64,000 bases of DNA, taken from NCBI GenBank assembly GCA_019671135.1, contig JAHRHY010000002.1:1426001-1490000 (forward strand), given 5' to 3'. Each line of letters begins with the position of its first letter. Within the stretch, counting starts at the first letter, position 1. The translations under genes and the position numbers were made by a program. The DNA comes from Linnemannia hyalina. Its lineage: Eukaryota; Mortierellomycota; Mortierellomycetes; Mortierellales; Mortierellaceae. The notes under the pieces are model-generated. The model worked only from the letters and a program-made list of their open reading frames with translations, did not search any database and was not told the DNA's origin. Positions 46,072 to 58,009 of this stretch are shown piece by piece.

Positions 46072-47637
46072 TTACTCAGCGACGCTCTCGACGGCCCTTT
46101 CGGCAGCCTTGAGGACCTCAGGCTCCTTGTCGGCCTCAGCCTCCCGACACTTTTGATGCTCCTCCTCCGAAAGCGGAACCTTCAATGACTCCTGAATCCT
46201 CAACCTCGTCAACACCTGCTGCTGTGGAGACGAACACCGTCCAGATCCGAGAATAGGCGCCACCATATAATCATGGATCGCCGCCGAAACACGTCCAGCC
46301 TTGTCAAATAACCATGCAGCCCAGTAAGGGGGTCTGGTATGCTGCTCGACAGGTTTACCCCGGTTCCGGAGGACGATGACGGCAAACATGAGGATCATGG
46401 GCGAGTTGATCAAAGTGAAGAGGACACGGGCAGTCTTAGACCGGACTCCTGTGCACTCGTAGGGGACGATGTTGGCGAGGTAGTTTTGGTAGGAGGGGTC
46501 GAGGTGGTGGTGGGCTGCTCCAGAGGTCAAGAGGTTCTTGTAGCGGGCGCTGGGTTGGCAGTGGGTCTTAACAGAGGCGGGGCGGGATTCGAGGACGAAT
46601 GCGCGCAGTTTCTCCTTGCTGCTGTGTCGAATGCAGTCGACTTGGATCTGGTTGTATCCTGTAGGCACATCATGACCCCATCCTCCCTATTTGGTTGCAA
46701 TTGAAGGCAAAGACGCCGGGTTAGTATGGGATGTTGGTATTGGAGCAAAGGATGCAAGAAGTCTGCGCTGATCGGCGGGGGAATCAGGCGGCGGTCAAAA
46801 TTGACAGGTGCGCATGGCGGAAGTGTTACGTATACCCCAATCGAGCTCATTCCATGTCCCATTCCAACAGTCCAATATAATTATGCTCAGGGGTTCGTTT
46901 CCTTATTCCTTAGTACTACGCGTCACCTTATCATTCTTTCTTGGCAAACATGTAGTGCTCGGTCTAGGCGTCATGTTGTCGACCGTATGCTGGCCAATTG
47001 CCAGATGTGTCCATGCGTTGATCCTTGTTGTCTTTTTCTTCGTGCTAGATTCTGCATCTACTTTTGGCAATTCTGCTCATCCTGTGTGTGTGTACATGAT
47101 GACTGCGCGCTCTCTAATTAAATTTGCAGTGTCATTCATCCCGTCTCACAGTTTTTTTCAATTGCTCGCACACCCACGAAAAAACGGAAGAGTCATGCAT
47201 ACACCCCATTGCCCCACAAACAACCCCAAAAAGTAAGCCTTATCACCAATTACCTCAGACTGAATAACCAACTGCCAATCCCTCAACGTAATCTTGTGCA
47301 CAACGCCTTGCAAGACTGGTGGGTACGACTTCTCAGGGTTCTTCTCATCCCACACAAACCCGCGTCCATGCATCGTCCTGGAATGGACCTCGAGTGCATA
47401 CTCCTTCTGGTGCATCCTCGTATGGTCCATCTTGAGAATCGACGCAAAACAGGGTTCGACAAAGGGGATACCGCCGATATCGAAGGAGAGCCAGTAGTTG
47501 GGGACAGTGACGACGTGGGATTCGAGAGGCTGGATCTTGCGACGGCCTGAGAAGACTTTTGGGTCCATGTTGGACCCGTAGGCGAGGTACCAGATTGTTT
47601 CTGGGGAGGGGGTTGGTGTGAGGGTGTCGGTTGTCAT
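46072..47637 (-). CDS. Gamma-glutamylcyclotransferase-like protein (332 aa, two exons)
   Basis: Exons are 47637-47254 and 46686-46072, phase 0. The N-terminus has the family signature YLAYGSNM at residues 17-24, which binds the gamma-glutamyl group. The following segments (NYWLSFDIGG, FASILKMD, HGRGFVWDE) fit a GGCT-fold enzyme that turns gamma-glutamyl compounds into 5-oxoproline in glutathione turnover. The C-terminal 200 residues go beyond the usual GGCT length of about 190: a GWGHDVPTGYNQIQ block that resembles fungal long GGCT proteins, a hydrophobic stretch (SPMILMFAVIVLR) that may be a membrane anchor, and a Glu/Ala-rich tail. The intron is 567 nt, by far the longest in the window, and no exon was found in it. 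The start at 47637 was chosen because the sequence upstream is simple T/C-rich leader. Confidence 0.8.
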
Positions 47638-48462
47638 TGTTGAGGGTAGATGGGTTGATGAATGAGTTATGTGCGTTGGTGGATGGTGAGTATGTATGAA
47701 TGAGTGTTTGTGTTGGTTGATGATCACACGAAAAGGAAGAGAGATGAGTGAAGAAGAAGAGGAAAGAGTGGATGCGCGAATGAATGAACTAGAGAGAGAA
47801 GTACAAGAGAGGAGAGTATGACGGAATGACATGAACAGAATCGAAGAAGAAAAAGAGGTGGATTTCTAATCTCTCTGGACTATTGGACCCCCGCCCGCCC
47901 TTTTTATTATCCGGTTGGCTCGTCCAAGGTCCGCGTCTCAAGAAGTGGGAAGGTGGAGCAAGAAAAGTGGGAGAGAGCAGCGAAGTTGTTTACACTGCGT
48001 CAAAGCCAATAAGAAGCAAGGCAAATCGACCAGAAAAGGAAGGTGGCTGGACCCTTTGCCCAAGGTGATGACGACTGATGGCTCGATCAAATCTTAATTG
48101 AAGGGGGGGGATAATCTTCCCTCTTCTTCGATCATTCCTATGGTGATTGCTAATAAAGACGCGCAATTGCTCACTCGTCTACCATCGGGAATTTATCATT
48201 GCAAACTCATACATTCCAATGAGAGACTGTTATTATTAAACCACGATTGCTTTTTTATTATTTTTCGTTAACTCGTTAACCCATGATCAACATGAGAAAG
48301 GGGATATAGAGAAATAAGGATAATGTGTATGTGTGGCCATGTCCGGCATGGGAAAGATCAAAAGTGTGAAGTAGTTACACTAATTACAAATATATAGGCC
48401 ATGAACTACTCTCCCATCAAGAGAGAGAGAAAGGGGGTGTGGAGTAAAGATAGATCCAAGAC
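47638..48462. other. Intergenic upstream of the GGCT-like gene
   Basis: This combines the promoter of the GGCT-like gene and the 3' flank of the first subtilase. No gene is recognised. Confidence 0.5.
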
Positions 48463-49638
48463 TTAGTTGGAGCCAGCGCCGCCGTTGAAGACCAGCAGGT
48501 TGGGGGATCCGTTCAAGTCGCCAGAGACAACACCCTTGGTACCAGTGCTGGCCAACTTATCAAAGACAGCCTGAGCAGTGTCGAGACCGCCCTGGGAGAT
48601 GTACAAGGCAGCAACACCGACAACGTGGGGGGTAGCCATCGAGGTACCAGAGATGGTCTTCTTGGCCGAGGCGCCGCCGATCCAGGAGGAGGTGATGTCA
48701 ACACCGGGTCCAAAGATCTCGACGCAGGAACCGAAGGAGGTGAACTCGGCAGGGGCATCGGTCTTGTCGGTGGCGCCGACGGTGAAGACGTTCGAAGCGC
48801 CCGAGGGAGAACCACCGCAGGCATCGTCGGCATCGTTTCCGGCAGCGGCGATCAAGGGGATGTTCTTGGCAAAGAGACGACCAGCAGCGTCATCGATGGC
48901 CTTGGACTTGCTACCGCCGAGGGACATGTTGACGACCGACTTTCCGGCGACAGCGTGCTCAACAACATAGTCCATACCAGCAACGACACCAGAAGTGGCA
49001 CCGGAACCATCGGCATCCAAAACCTTAACACCGACAATCTTGACCTTCTTGGCAACTCCGTAGGTGCTACCACCGATGGTGCCCGAGACGTGAGTACCGT
49101 GACCGTTCTCGTCGGTATCCTTGGACCCCTCGATAAAGTTGGCACCGAAGGTGGCACGGCCACCGAATTCAGAGTGCCCGGCATAGACACCAGTGTCGAC
49201 GACGTAGGCAGTGACACCCTCGCCGGCAACATCGGGGTAGGAGTAGGGCTTGGTGAGATCGAGCTTCTCCTCACCAACGCGGGTCAATCCCCAAGAAGGA
49301 GGGCTGGGCTGGGATCCCTGGATGGTGATGATGGCATCCTGTTCGACGTAGGCAACATCGGGGTTGGCCTGGATGGCCTTGAGGGTGGCAGCATCGAAGG
49401 AGGCATGGAAACCGGGGATGGCGTTGTACTCGCGGTGGATCTCGGGGGCGCGACCACGGCCGTTGTGGTTCTTGCTGATCTTGTCGAACGAGGTCTTGAA
49501 GGTGTTGACCTTGTTGGTATCCTTGAGGACGACAATGTACGAGTCAGCAATGGGCTTGCCGCCAGTGGCGTGGGGGAGGAGGGGAGCGGCCTGGACGGCG
49601 GCGACGAGGGCAACGATGAGGAGGGTGGTGTACTTCAT
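48463..49638 (-). CDS. Secreted proteinase K-like subtilase 1 (391 aa)
   Basis: An intronless 391-codon gene. Residues 1-18 are a signal peptide (cleavage near VQA-AP). An inhibitor I9 propeptide follows (about 30-106, ending VAYVEQDAII), then the S8 peptidase domain. The catalytic triad is D148 (VVDTG), H180 (NGHGTH) and S333 (GTSMATP); the oxyanion-hole Asn is N268 (AAAGN). The size and motifs fit the fungal proteinase K subfamily: extracellular alkaline serine proteases used to digest protein. Strong C-ending codon bias suggests high expression, and a TATAAAAGG box lies about 145 nt upstream. It is closely similar to subtilase 2 at 54702-55862. Related damaged or partial copies lie at 62.2 and 63.6 kb, all on the same strand. 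Confidence 0.95.
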   Translation of the reverse strand: MKYTTLLIVALVAAVQAAPLLPHATGGKPIADSYIVVLKDTNKVNTFKTSFDKISKNHNGRGRAPEIHREYNAIPGFHASFDAATLKAIQANPDVAYVEQDAIITIQGSQPSPPSWGLTRVGEEKLDLTKPYSYPDVAGEGVTAYVVDTGVYAGHSEFGGRATFGANFIEGSKDTDENGHGTHVSGTIGGSTYGVAKKVKIVGVKVLDADGSGATSGVVAGMDYVVEHAVAGKSVVNMSLGGSKSKAIDDAAGRLFAKNIPLIAAAGNDADDACGGSPSGASNVFTVGATDKTDAPAEFTSFGSCVEIFGPGVDITSSWIGGASAKKTISGTSMATPHVVGVAALYISQGGLDTAQAVFDKLASTGTKGVVSGDLNGSPNLLVFNGGAGSN

Positions 49639-49783
49639 GGTGAAAGAAAGTGGTTGGTTAAGGAGGAGTGTTTGAGGGAAGAGGTGTGTAGAAAAGCTTG
49701 GTTGGCTTGTGTGGGTGTTGTTGTGTGGAAGAGAAGAGAAGATCTGATGAGGAATAAGAAAAAAAAGTGAAGGATTCTTCCTT

Positions 49784-49792
49784 CCTTTTATA
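49784..49792 (-). promoter_or_regulatory. TATA box of subtilase 1
   Basis: TATAAAAGG on the minus strand, about 146 nt before the start codon at 49638. Confidence 0.55.
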
Positions 49793-52700
49793 CATGCTCA
49801 CCTCCCCATGGCGGCTCCCTTTCTCTTCGTTTACAGCGAATGATTCTATTTGTTCATGAGGTAATGCAAGGGTGCCGGACGATCGCATATAAAGCAATAC
49901 AAATGAAATGAATGTGAATACTCTTGTTTGTTTGTTCATCAAATAATTGCAAAAGGGGGTTCGATGGTGTGATTGCAAAACGGTTCCCATGGGGGATGGG
50001 GGCAACGGCCGTTCTTAGCCCACGGAGGCGTCCTGAGAAAAGGTATCCATCCATAGGTATCGATTGGGACTAAGGAGGAGGGAAGGATACGAGTAAATGG
50101 AAGAGCGGGTGTGATGATAGCGCCATTTGGAAGTGTTAGTCTGATAGCGTGCAGAATGTACCTGCGTGAAAGAGTGAAAGGGAAGAGGAGCATCCCTGGA
50201 TATGCACGAAAATGAGAAGCAAGGGTTCAGCATCATGGTCACCCTAGTGCCAAGTAGGGGTTGTAAGGTGAACTAAAAATGGCGGTGTGCATGTTACTGT
50301 TGACCAATCAAGACACACACACATCGCTCATAATCTACACCAGGTTACAAGAAAAAAGGGTGTAGGGATCGAAGGTGACCGAGGGTCGACCATTACCATA
50401 TCATATTCTACGGTCTAACCCATTTTCTCTTCACTTCCCTCTCTTCCTCTTTCTCTCGGGCTTCACCTTCCCTCGGGTGTATAGGCGAAATGGAATAAGA
50501 GAACAAGGCATCGGCCATTTTAGTGCCATTTGTTATGTGTGCAATCCCTTTTCTACTGTCAGCAAATTATTAGGTCACTAGAAAAGTCAGAGCCCGGCTG
50601 GAATAGTCCCATTAGCACATTCGACATCGAAAAACAAGGTATTAAATAGTTCATTTTTTCGAGTGATGCTATGGTAAAGGGAGGGAGGAAGGAAGGAGGG
50701 AAACGAGAGAGGGAAAGAGACGAAAAGGAACTGCTACGCTCCCCCTTCTACTTCGACCATTCATGTACACCACTACTGAATACCTGTAAACAACTCGAAA
50801 CACAAAGATGTGGCGAAAAACAACCACCAACGAACGGTGCAAAGCGAAACCATGCAAGCAATAATTCCATGGGCACCAAAATACATGACATCTACAGCCC
50901 AGGTAACGAAAGCATGTGTGTTCGAATTACCTGGGCAGGTGTACAAAATTCAGTAACATTTATCGAACCGGACTCGCCGCATCCTGAGGGATTTGTGGAT
51001 GTGGCAAAAAAGGAAAAGAGAAGATGAGAGACATCATCAAACGTGGGACCAGGGTCCAAGAAAAACAAAAAAAGATACATTCAAATGTACCTCCTTTCAA
51101 ATGCTGGTTTGGATGCGAACACAAAACAAATGTACTCGTCATAATATTCATGTTGGCAGCGATGGGATAGGTGCGTACAGGATGGGCGTGAAGACCAAGA
51201 GGGAGAAGGAGGTGTTGAGAAACCATTTTAGTCTTGCACGACATTACGGCCTCTTTCTTGGTCGTCCTGCTCATGAGCACCCTTCAGACGCCCCCTGTGT
51301 TTGTTGATGCAATAAACAACTAGCCTCGGCATCACCATCCGTCCGGCGTTCGGCAATCAAGGTCCTTCCTAGCATCCCTTCTTCCCCTCGCCACGACTCT
51401 TGGCGTAATCCATCGCATCCAACAAACTGGGAATCGCGAAAAATACCTTTTCGGTTCATCTACTCGTCCTCCTCCTTCTCTTCAAGCATGTCCTCTATTT
51501 GATGGTGGTTGCTTCTGTTTATTTATGTTTGACTGCCTTGCACAGGAGGGCGTGTTCCCACCCTCTTCCCCGCCCGTGCACAAGCATAGGTTGATGTGAG
51601 CAGGTCGATCGAATGAGATGAGAGAGGGAAAAGGGAATAGGAAATGTAATTTTCAGAAAGTAGGGACAGGTGGACATCGATGAAAAGAAAATAAAAGAGA
51701 GCACTTTCATCGATATTGAGTCAGGGCTAAGGGACATGTACAGGGCGCCAACGAAATCAAGGGGTCAAAAGCATGTGGATGGTTGCCAATTGCAACAACC
51801 ATGAGAGGGATAGAAGGAAGTGTGGGTGGAGTTGGACTGAGAAGGATTATTCGCGTCGCTTATCCCTCGTTTCCTACTTTTTCCCCTCTCTTTCTCTCTC
51901 GTTTCTGCCCATCTGTCCCTCTTTACATTTCACTCTGCCCATCTCGCGACTTTTTCTACCCGTAGCAATAGATATCTGGGGAGTAGGCGTGGGAGATTGC
52001 TTGTGAAGAAAGATCTAAATGAACAGGTATGGCACAAAACAACAATCATGAAACAAACACAAATCACGAAGAAGCCAAGGTAGACTCAAATAACTCTCTT
52101 TCCCAGGAAGCGATGATGTCTGCTTGTTTGTTTATTTGTTTGGGCCATGTTTGAGAAGTGACTATTTATTTTTGTATGCAAACAAATAGAAGGCCTTAAA
52201 TTGCTCACAACAAAGGCAGCCCTTTCTTCACTAGCTGGCTTCTCTCTACAATTGACCTTGTTTGTCTACAATGTATGCACCTTCAAGCACCTAGCACCAA
52301 AAGTCAAATGGTACTAAGCAGTAAGCACCTTTTACCCTCCATTCTTTTTAGACCCTCGTCAACTAGAGGTATACCTGGGAAGTCGGTCAAGGAGATGGTC
52401 ACTCGTTGCCTGGGATTGAAGTCTAGTTACGGGAGAGACGATTTTGGTGTATGTCTAGGCCAGGTACAAAAAATGTTTGTTAGTCTCAGAAACTGATCCA
52501 TCACTAGCGAATGAGACTGCGCCATTGACCAAAGCGTGCAGAGGAGAAGGTGGCAAAGACAATAGAACAGCCCTTGGGCGTGATGGGAAACAAAGTCGAT
52601 GGAGAGAGAACATGGTAGGAGAGGCGTAAGTACTGCGCCAAGAAGTACAAACATGGGCATACATCATTTTTTTGTCCATCTCTCTCTCGCACATTCACAC

Positions 52701-54701
52701 TGTCTCTGCTCTCTGCTCTGTTTGACATGCCAGTCAACAAACAACAACGACGAGCACCCTTTTTCACTTCCCTTGCCCTTCCTTGTCCCCTGTGAGTGAA
52801 TTTTTGCTAGCGCCCTACCAATCAACGACTGAATTCCCACAATTTCATCACATGGCCACGGCGTACCTCCTCGCCTATCATTTTCCACTAGTTTCCTTTT
52901 CCCTGGCTATTTTATTTGTTGACACTCCTTCCGGAATGGTTTTGTAGACTGTTTACAAAAACAGATGATTTCATGCAGGTACTACCAAAGGGTTACCTGC
53001 CTACCCGTCCGCCGCCTATTCGCTCTGTCCATATCCAAAGGTACAGTACGAACCTTCTACTACCTCACCGTCTAAACACCTAGTAAGGTTCCTTCCTTCT
53101 GTTTAACGTTCCTGGGTAAAATTTTAATAACCAGCCAGCGCATCATTTTTTTCATGCGAAAAATGGCATCGTGGCTCACAACCTATGATATCAGCATTAG
53201 AGGGGATGTCAGTGATAGGAAAAAAAGAAGAGAGATAAGGCGTGAGCGAATGAGTAATAGGGGCATGCAAGAAAGGGGACGAACGGCGTACTCTTTCCCG
53301 TCATTTTCCCTTCCATGTCGTCTTCTTGTCTATCTCCCCTGTTTCCCCTTGAATGCCGTTTTTTTTCATTATCACTCCTCCATTTTTTTTTGGTGCTAGC
53401 CTGGGTGAGAGGGAAAAGTAGAAAATCGAGACTCGATCATTTTTATTTCATCCTTTCCTTCTCGTGATCAAATCAAGGGGGTGGATTCGAGGCTAAATGA
53501 AGGACGAAGGGGAGAGAAGAGGCGAGAGCTGCAAAAATGAAGAACGAGGGGATGGGGTGGGAGCTATGGTTGCTAATGGGAAATCGAAGCGGTGTGAAAA
53601 GAGTGCAGAACGAAATCGATGCTAAGAGGTACGAGCCAGGAGTACCATGCTACATGAGTGTCGATTTAGCGGCCAAATTATTATTACTGCATGCAGCCCA
53701 GGTCAGTTGGTGTCGATCGAAGGGAGGTAAAGAAGGAGCTAGAAGAGGAATCTCACTAAAGGAATTACTAGCGTCAAGCTGGCTAAAATGCCTTACGGAA
53801 ATAAGCACACTTGTACCTGGAATAAAGGATGCCTGCCAGGAATGGATAAGTGCCTTGTAGCAATGTGTACATAGCCTAGAGGTTCTTTCCTAGAAGTCGT
53901 AGGGATGGTGGAAGAGGAAGAAGCGAAGGTTAGGCGTGATGTTGATCTAGGGTGACATTTACTACGGATGCCTCCTGTCGTTGTCTATGTCTTTAACTTT
54001 CATTTTTCTTTTTTTTTCCGTTGTCTTGGTTGACCCCCTACTTTGCATGCTGCCCTTTTTTTTTGTTGGATCGCTTTGATTGCTTCCCTCCCTCACTGCA
54101 TCATGTTCGCCCCCTCTTCATGTGGTGGTTATCTGGCCTGCAACTGCAGCATGCAAGTATGCTATCTTGCTTTGACCATGTGCCTTTTGTTCTTCTTTCC
54201 TCAACCCCCACTTTTTGATATGCTAAATTCATCTCCAACGTGAACATTTCTTTACCCCCTCTTTCACTGCCATGTCAGTCTCTTTTCTTTCCCATGCTCC
54301 AACCATTACAAGTTCTTGGGCTGCATCATCCATTCGTCATTCGTATCACTCCTTTTATTTTCTTGCTACCAAAGCCAACCCACATTCCCCTTTGGCTCCC
54401 TCCTTCTTTCTTTTCACATTCAACAACGAAGATGCAGAAGAGTTGCTTTTGAGATTTTTTATTTTTTGAATATGAAATGGCTACTGAAGAACCTTTCTGT
54501 GCATGGATATCAAACCCATGTGTGGTAAATAAGATAATAAAGGAGTATTCAAGATGATTGAAGAATCGTTAATAGAAACCATGGTCAACACGGTCAAGAG
54601 GGAATGGAAGTCATCCATGGCCTGCATGGTAAAAAAAGGGGGGGACACTATTCATCAACTCTCCGACACTTTGAACACCCATCATTCGATCAACGAATGA
54701 T
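49793..54701. other. Long stretch without a recognised gene
   Basis: About 4.9 kb between the two intact subtilases. Many short open frames exist on both strands, the longest about 118 codons. None shows a domain, consistent codon bias or a credible splice chain. T-rich and purine-rich blocks alternate. Non-coding RNA genes or strongly diverged relics cannot be excluded. Confidence 0.45.
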
Positions 54702-55862
54702 TTAGGCAGAGTTGTAGACCAACAGGTTGGGGGAACCGTTCAAGTTGCCAGAGATGGCGTTGGGGGTGGCGGTCTGGACCAACTTGTCAAAGACAGATTG
54801 GGCAGTGGTCAAACCACCTTGGGCAATGTAGAGAGCAGCAACACCGACGACGTGGGGGGTGGCCATCGAGGTTCCGGAGATGGTCTTCTTGGCAGTGGTA
54901 CCTCCGATCCAGGAAGAGGTGATGTCGACACCAGGTCCGAAAATCTCAACGCACGAGCCCCAGGAGGTGAAGTAGGCAGGGGCATCATAGCGGTCCGAGG
55001 CACCGACGGTGAAGGTGTTGGCGGCACCAGCGGGGGAACCATCGCAAGCATCGTCATCAGAGTTTCCAGCGGCGACGATCAAGGGGATGTTCTTAGCGAA
55101 GAGACGGGCAGCGGCGGCATCGATGGCGGTGGACTTACCACCTCCGAGGGACATGTTGACAACGGACTTGCCGGCAACAGCGTGGGAGGCAACCCAGTCC
55201 ATACCGGCGACGACACCGGAGGTAGATCCAGAGCCGGAAGCATTGAGGACCTTGACACCAACGAGCTTGACCTTCTTGGCAACTCCGTAAGTAGTGCCTC
55301 CGATTGTTCCAGCAACGTGGGTACCGTGACCGTTCTCGTCAGTGTTGGCCGAGCCTGAGATGAAGTTGGCTCCGAAGGTGGCACGGGTGCCGAACTCAGA
55401 GTGGGCGGCATAGATACCGGTGTCGACAATGTAAGCGGTAACACCCGATCCGGCGGTGTCGGGGTAGTTGTAGGGCTGGGTCAAGTCCAAGTCCTGCTGA
55501 CCGACACGAGTGAGACCCCAGGAGGGAGGGTTGGTCTGGGTAGCCTGGATGGTGATGATGGCATCCTGCTCGACGTAGGCAACATCGGGGTTGGCCTGGA
55601 TGGCCTTGAGGGTGGCAGCATCAAAGGTGGCGTGGAAACCGGGGATGGCGGTGTACTCGCGCTGGATCTCGGGGGCACGACCGCGACCGTTGTACTTCTT
55701 GGCAATGCCGTCGAACTTGGTCTTGAAGCCAGGGGCAGAGCTGGCGTTCTTGAGGACGACAATGTAGGAGTCGGCAATGGGGGATCCGCCGGTGGCGTGG
55801 GGGACAAGGGGGGCGGCCTGGACGGCGGCGACGATGGCGACAATGAGGATGGCGAACTTCAT
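54702..55862 (-). CDS. Secreted proteinase K-like subtilase 2 (386 aa)
   Basis: An intronless paralogue of subtilase 1 with the same layout: signal peptide (1-17, VQA-AP), I9 propeptide ending VAYVEQDAII, and an S8 domain with D147 (IVDTG), H179 (NGHGTH), oxyanion Asn N267 (AAGN) and S332 (GTSMATP). The two proteins differ mainly in the propeptide, in the loop after the oxyanion Asn and at the C-terminus, so they are relatively recent duplicates that both look functional. A TATAAAAG box lies about 115 nt upstream. Codon bias is strong, which suggests high expression when induced, for example by protein substrates (inference). Confidence 0.95.
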   Translation of the reverse strand: MKFAILIVAIVAAVQAAPLVPHATGGSPIADSYIVVLKNASSAPGFKTKFDGIAKKYNGRGRAPEIQREYTAIPGFHATFDAATLKAIQANPDVAYVEQDAIITIQATQTNPPSWGLTRVGQQDLDLTQPYNYPDTAGSGVTAYIVDTGIYAAHSEFGTRATFGANFISGSANTDENGHGTHVAGTIGGTTYGVAKKVKLVGVKVLNASGSGSTSGVVAGMDWVASHAVAGKSVVNMSLGGGKSTAIDAAAARLFAKNIPLIVAAGNSDDDACDGSPAGAANTFTVGASDRYDAPAYFTSWGSCVEIFGPGVDITSSWIGGTTAKKTISGTSMATPHVVGVAALYIAQGGLTTAQSVFDKLVQTATPNAISGNLNGSPNLLVYNSA

Positions 55863-55975
55863 GTTGGCTGGTTTTTTTTTGTGTGTGGAGGGGAGTGAGA
55901 AGGAAGAAGTTGTTGGAAGAGGAGGTGCTCGAGTAGTTGAGTGAAGAACAAGAAAAGGAGTGGGGGATGGCGGTT

Positions 55976-55983
55976 CTTTTATA
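55976..55983 (-). promoter_or_regulatory. TATA box of subtilase 2
   Basis: TATAAAAG on the minus strand about 114 nt before the start at 55862, at a spacing similar to subtilase 1. Confidence 0.55.
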
Positions 55984-57310
55984 CGAGAATCGGCAATGTT
56001 AGTAGTCTTAGGTTTCTATTTTGTCGTTGTGTTTTGTTGAGGAAGGAGTAAGGGCGTGAAATAGGAGAGGAATGGTTAGAAAAAAGATAGAGGAAAGGCA
56101 TTCTACTCCTTTGAATGAGTTAGAGAGCAAAGCAAACAAAGAATGAGACGACCAATTATGTCTAAGGGCCCATTGCTCTCCTTACCCCTCTACTCCTCGC
56201 CCATGAGGCTCCCTGAAAAATGACAGCAAAAAGGCGAATGAGAAAGAAAAAGGAGGAACTACAAGATGAGAGTGAAAGGGAAAAAAACAAAGAACGGGAT
56301 TGGCTGGTTGGGTTGCTGCAGGCGCACATGTATGTATGTCCATCACATCCTTTCACCGGGTGTTTGTCCCATTTGCTCTCACTCGTTTCTACCTTTGTTT
56401 TGTTTTGTTTTGTTTGTTGAAATGCTCACTCCCTTTTGTTTTTTTGCGATGTTGATATCCCTGAATATTGCGCAAGGGTCCAACCGTCTCTTAATTTTGA
56501 AATGGAAGTTCACAGGGGTCAAAGATGAAGGCGAAATGGTGCAGCCAATTACCATCGACTCCATGTCTCTCTAGGAGTGAACAAAAGTGGCAAGGGCGTA
56601 AAGCAAACACAAAACAGAGAAACAACCATTTCGACATGGGAGACAATGAACACCATGTTCTCTCCATCGCGTCAACAAATGCCATGGCCTTTCTTCCATT
56701 TCCTTTGCATGAACCGCGCCGCCGCTTACCTGTCCGTTCACTTTCTTAGCATTCCTGGAAAGAGAAAAAAGAACAATCCCAGGGGGATCGTGGTTTGTTG
56801 CTGATTATTGTGTATCATGTTCTCAATGAATGCGAATGGAATTCTTCATCGCACTGTTGTTTAATTTTTCTTCACCTTTTCTCGGTTGTCATTTGCTTAC
56901 TGTCCATACCAAATGAATCTCGGGTAAAGCAAATGGAGGGCGAGGGAATGGAGCATGCGTCATTGTAGTTATTGTAATTTGCATCGTCAATAACAAATGC
57001 AATCAACCTACCCTTCACCATAACCTGACCATACTCTCACCCTCCAGTGTAAAGAAATAATGACATCTCTCTTGAGCCCAGTTCCTGAAGGAAACCAACA
57101 ACAACAGTCGAAGAGGATTGAGCGTGTGAGAAAAACCATGGTGTTTAGGTGTGAAGGGAGAAAAGGTCAAGTCCGATAGGTTGTCGATGGCGAAAAGGGG
57201 ATATTTGGAACAAAAACAACAAAACATTAAACAATGAACAACAAACAGAGAGCAAATACCTCCAACGGCGTTGGCGTTTGGCGTCGGCGTCGACCTTCGC
57301 AAACACTCTG

Positions 57311-58009
57311 CTACCGCGCAACTGTCAACAATGAGTAACCCGGGACTTGAAGAAGCGCAAAGACACAATGAATGAAATATGTGAACGCGTGTTTCTTTTC
57401 GTTGGAAAGGAGAAGAACGGATGTGGATGAAATAGCGACATTGAAGCGACGAGGATTCACGCCATCGTGGATCGAGATATTGTTTTTTTCTACCTTTTGA
57501 CGTGATATCTCTTCACATCCTTCCTTCTCCTTCCATTTACACTTGACTCTTAAAGGAAACATTCCGTATGGATTGCATATGGATGTGTGCAGTGTGCGGG
57601 TGTTTGTATGTGCACCGACTCGGAGTAATCTCACTCGCCGCTTATCTACCCGGAACCTCTGCAGCTCGTGTATGTGAGTAGGTTGTTGCAATTGCATTTG
57701 CACACGATATTCGTCATCAGATGTTTGCAATGTCGCCTCCTTTTTACTACTCCGAACTATCGATCGCATGGCGAACAATGGTCCGCACCAAGGAACGGTT
57801 AAAATCACTCTCTGCACAGAAGTCTTAGAAAGATTCTGTTCGAATGCCCCCCTCGGTATTAGTGGGTGCTTAGTACATTCCTTGGCATAAGATAGTCCAG
57901 AGATTTCTCTTCGAAAAAGTGAGTGCAAGAAGGAAAATAATAACAAGAGCAAGAGGGAGAACCCTGTCGGAACAACGGAAGAGTGCTCACCAATCATCAC
58001 AACAAACAT
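57311..58009 (-). CDS. Hypothetical protein, doubtful (232 aa)
   Basis: An ATG-started frame of 232 codons, long for chance in this composition. Residues about 18-32 form a Leu-rich hydrophobic segment that could be a signal anchor; the rest is basic, with no recognisable domain, no repeats and no biased codon use. There is no paralogue in the window and no clear promoter. It may be a chance open frame in a gene-poor region. Confidence 0.2.
   Translation of the reverse strand: MFVVMIGEHSSVVPTGFSLLLLLLFSFLHSLFRREISGLSYAKECTKHPLIPRGAFEQNLSKTSVQRVILTVPWCGPLFAMRSIVRSSKKEATLQTSDDEYRVQMQLQQPTHIHELQRFRVDKRRVRLLRVGAHTNTRTLHTSICNPYGMFPLRVKCKWKEKEGCEEISRQKVEKNNISIHDGVNPRRFNVAISSTSVLLLSNEKKHAFTYFIHCVFALLQVPGYSLLTVAR

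Noticed and set aside
48625..49770. 381-codon plus-strand frame opposite subtilase 1 (and a similar one opposite subtilase 2)
   Set aside because: It arises from the strong codon bias of the subtilase genes; the Gly/Asp-rich translation has no domain, and the sense strand is certain.
53537..53860. 107-codon frame between the subtilases
   Set aside because: It has no domain or signal peptide, and its length is within chance expectation.
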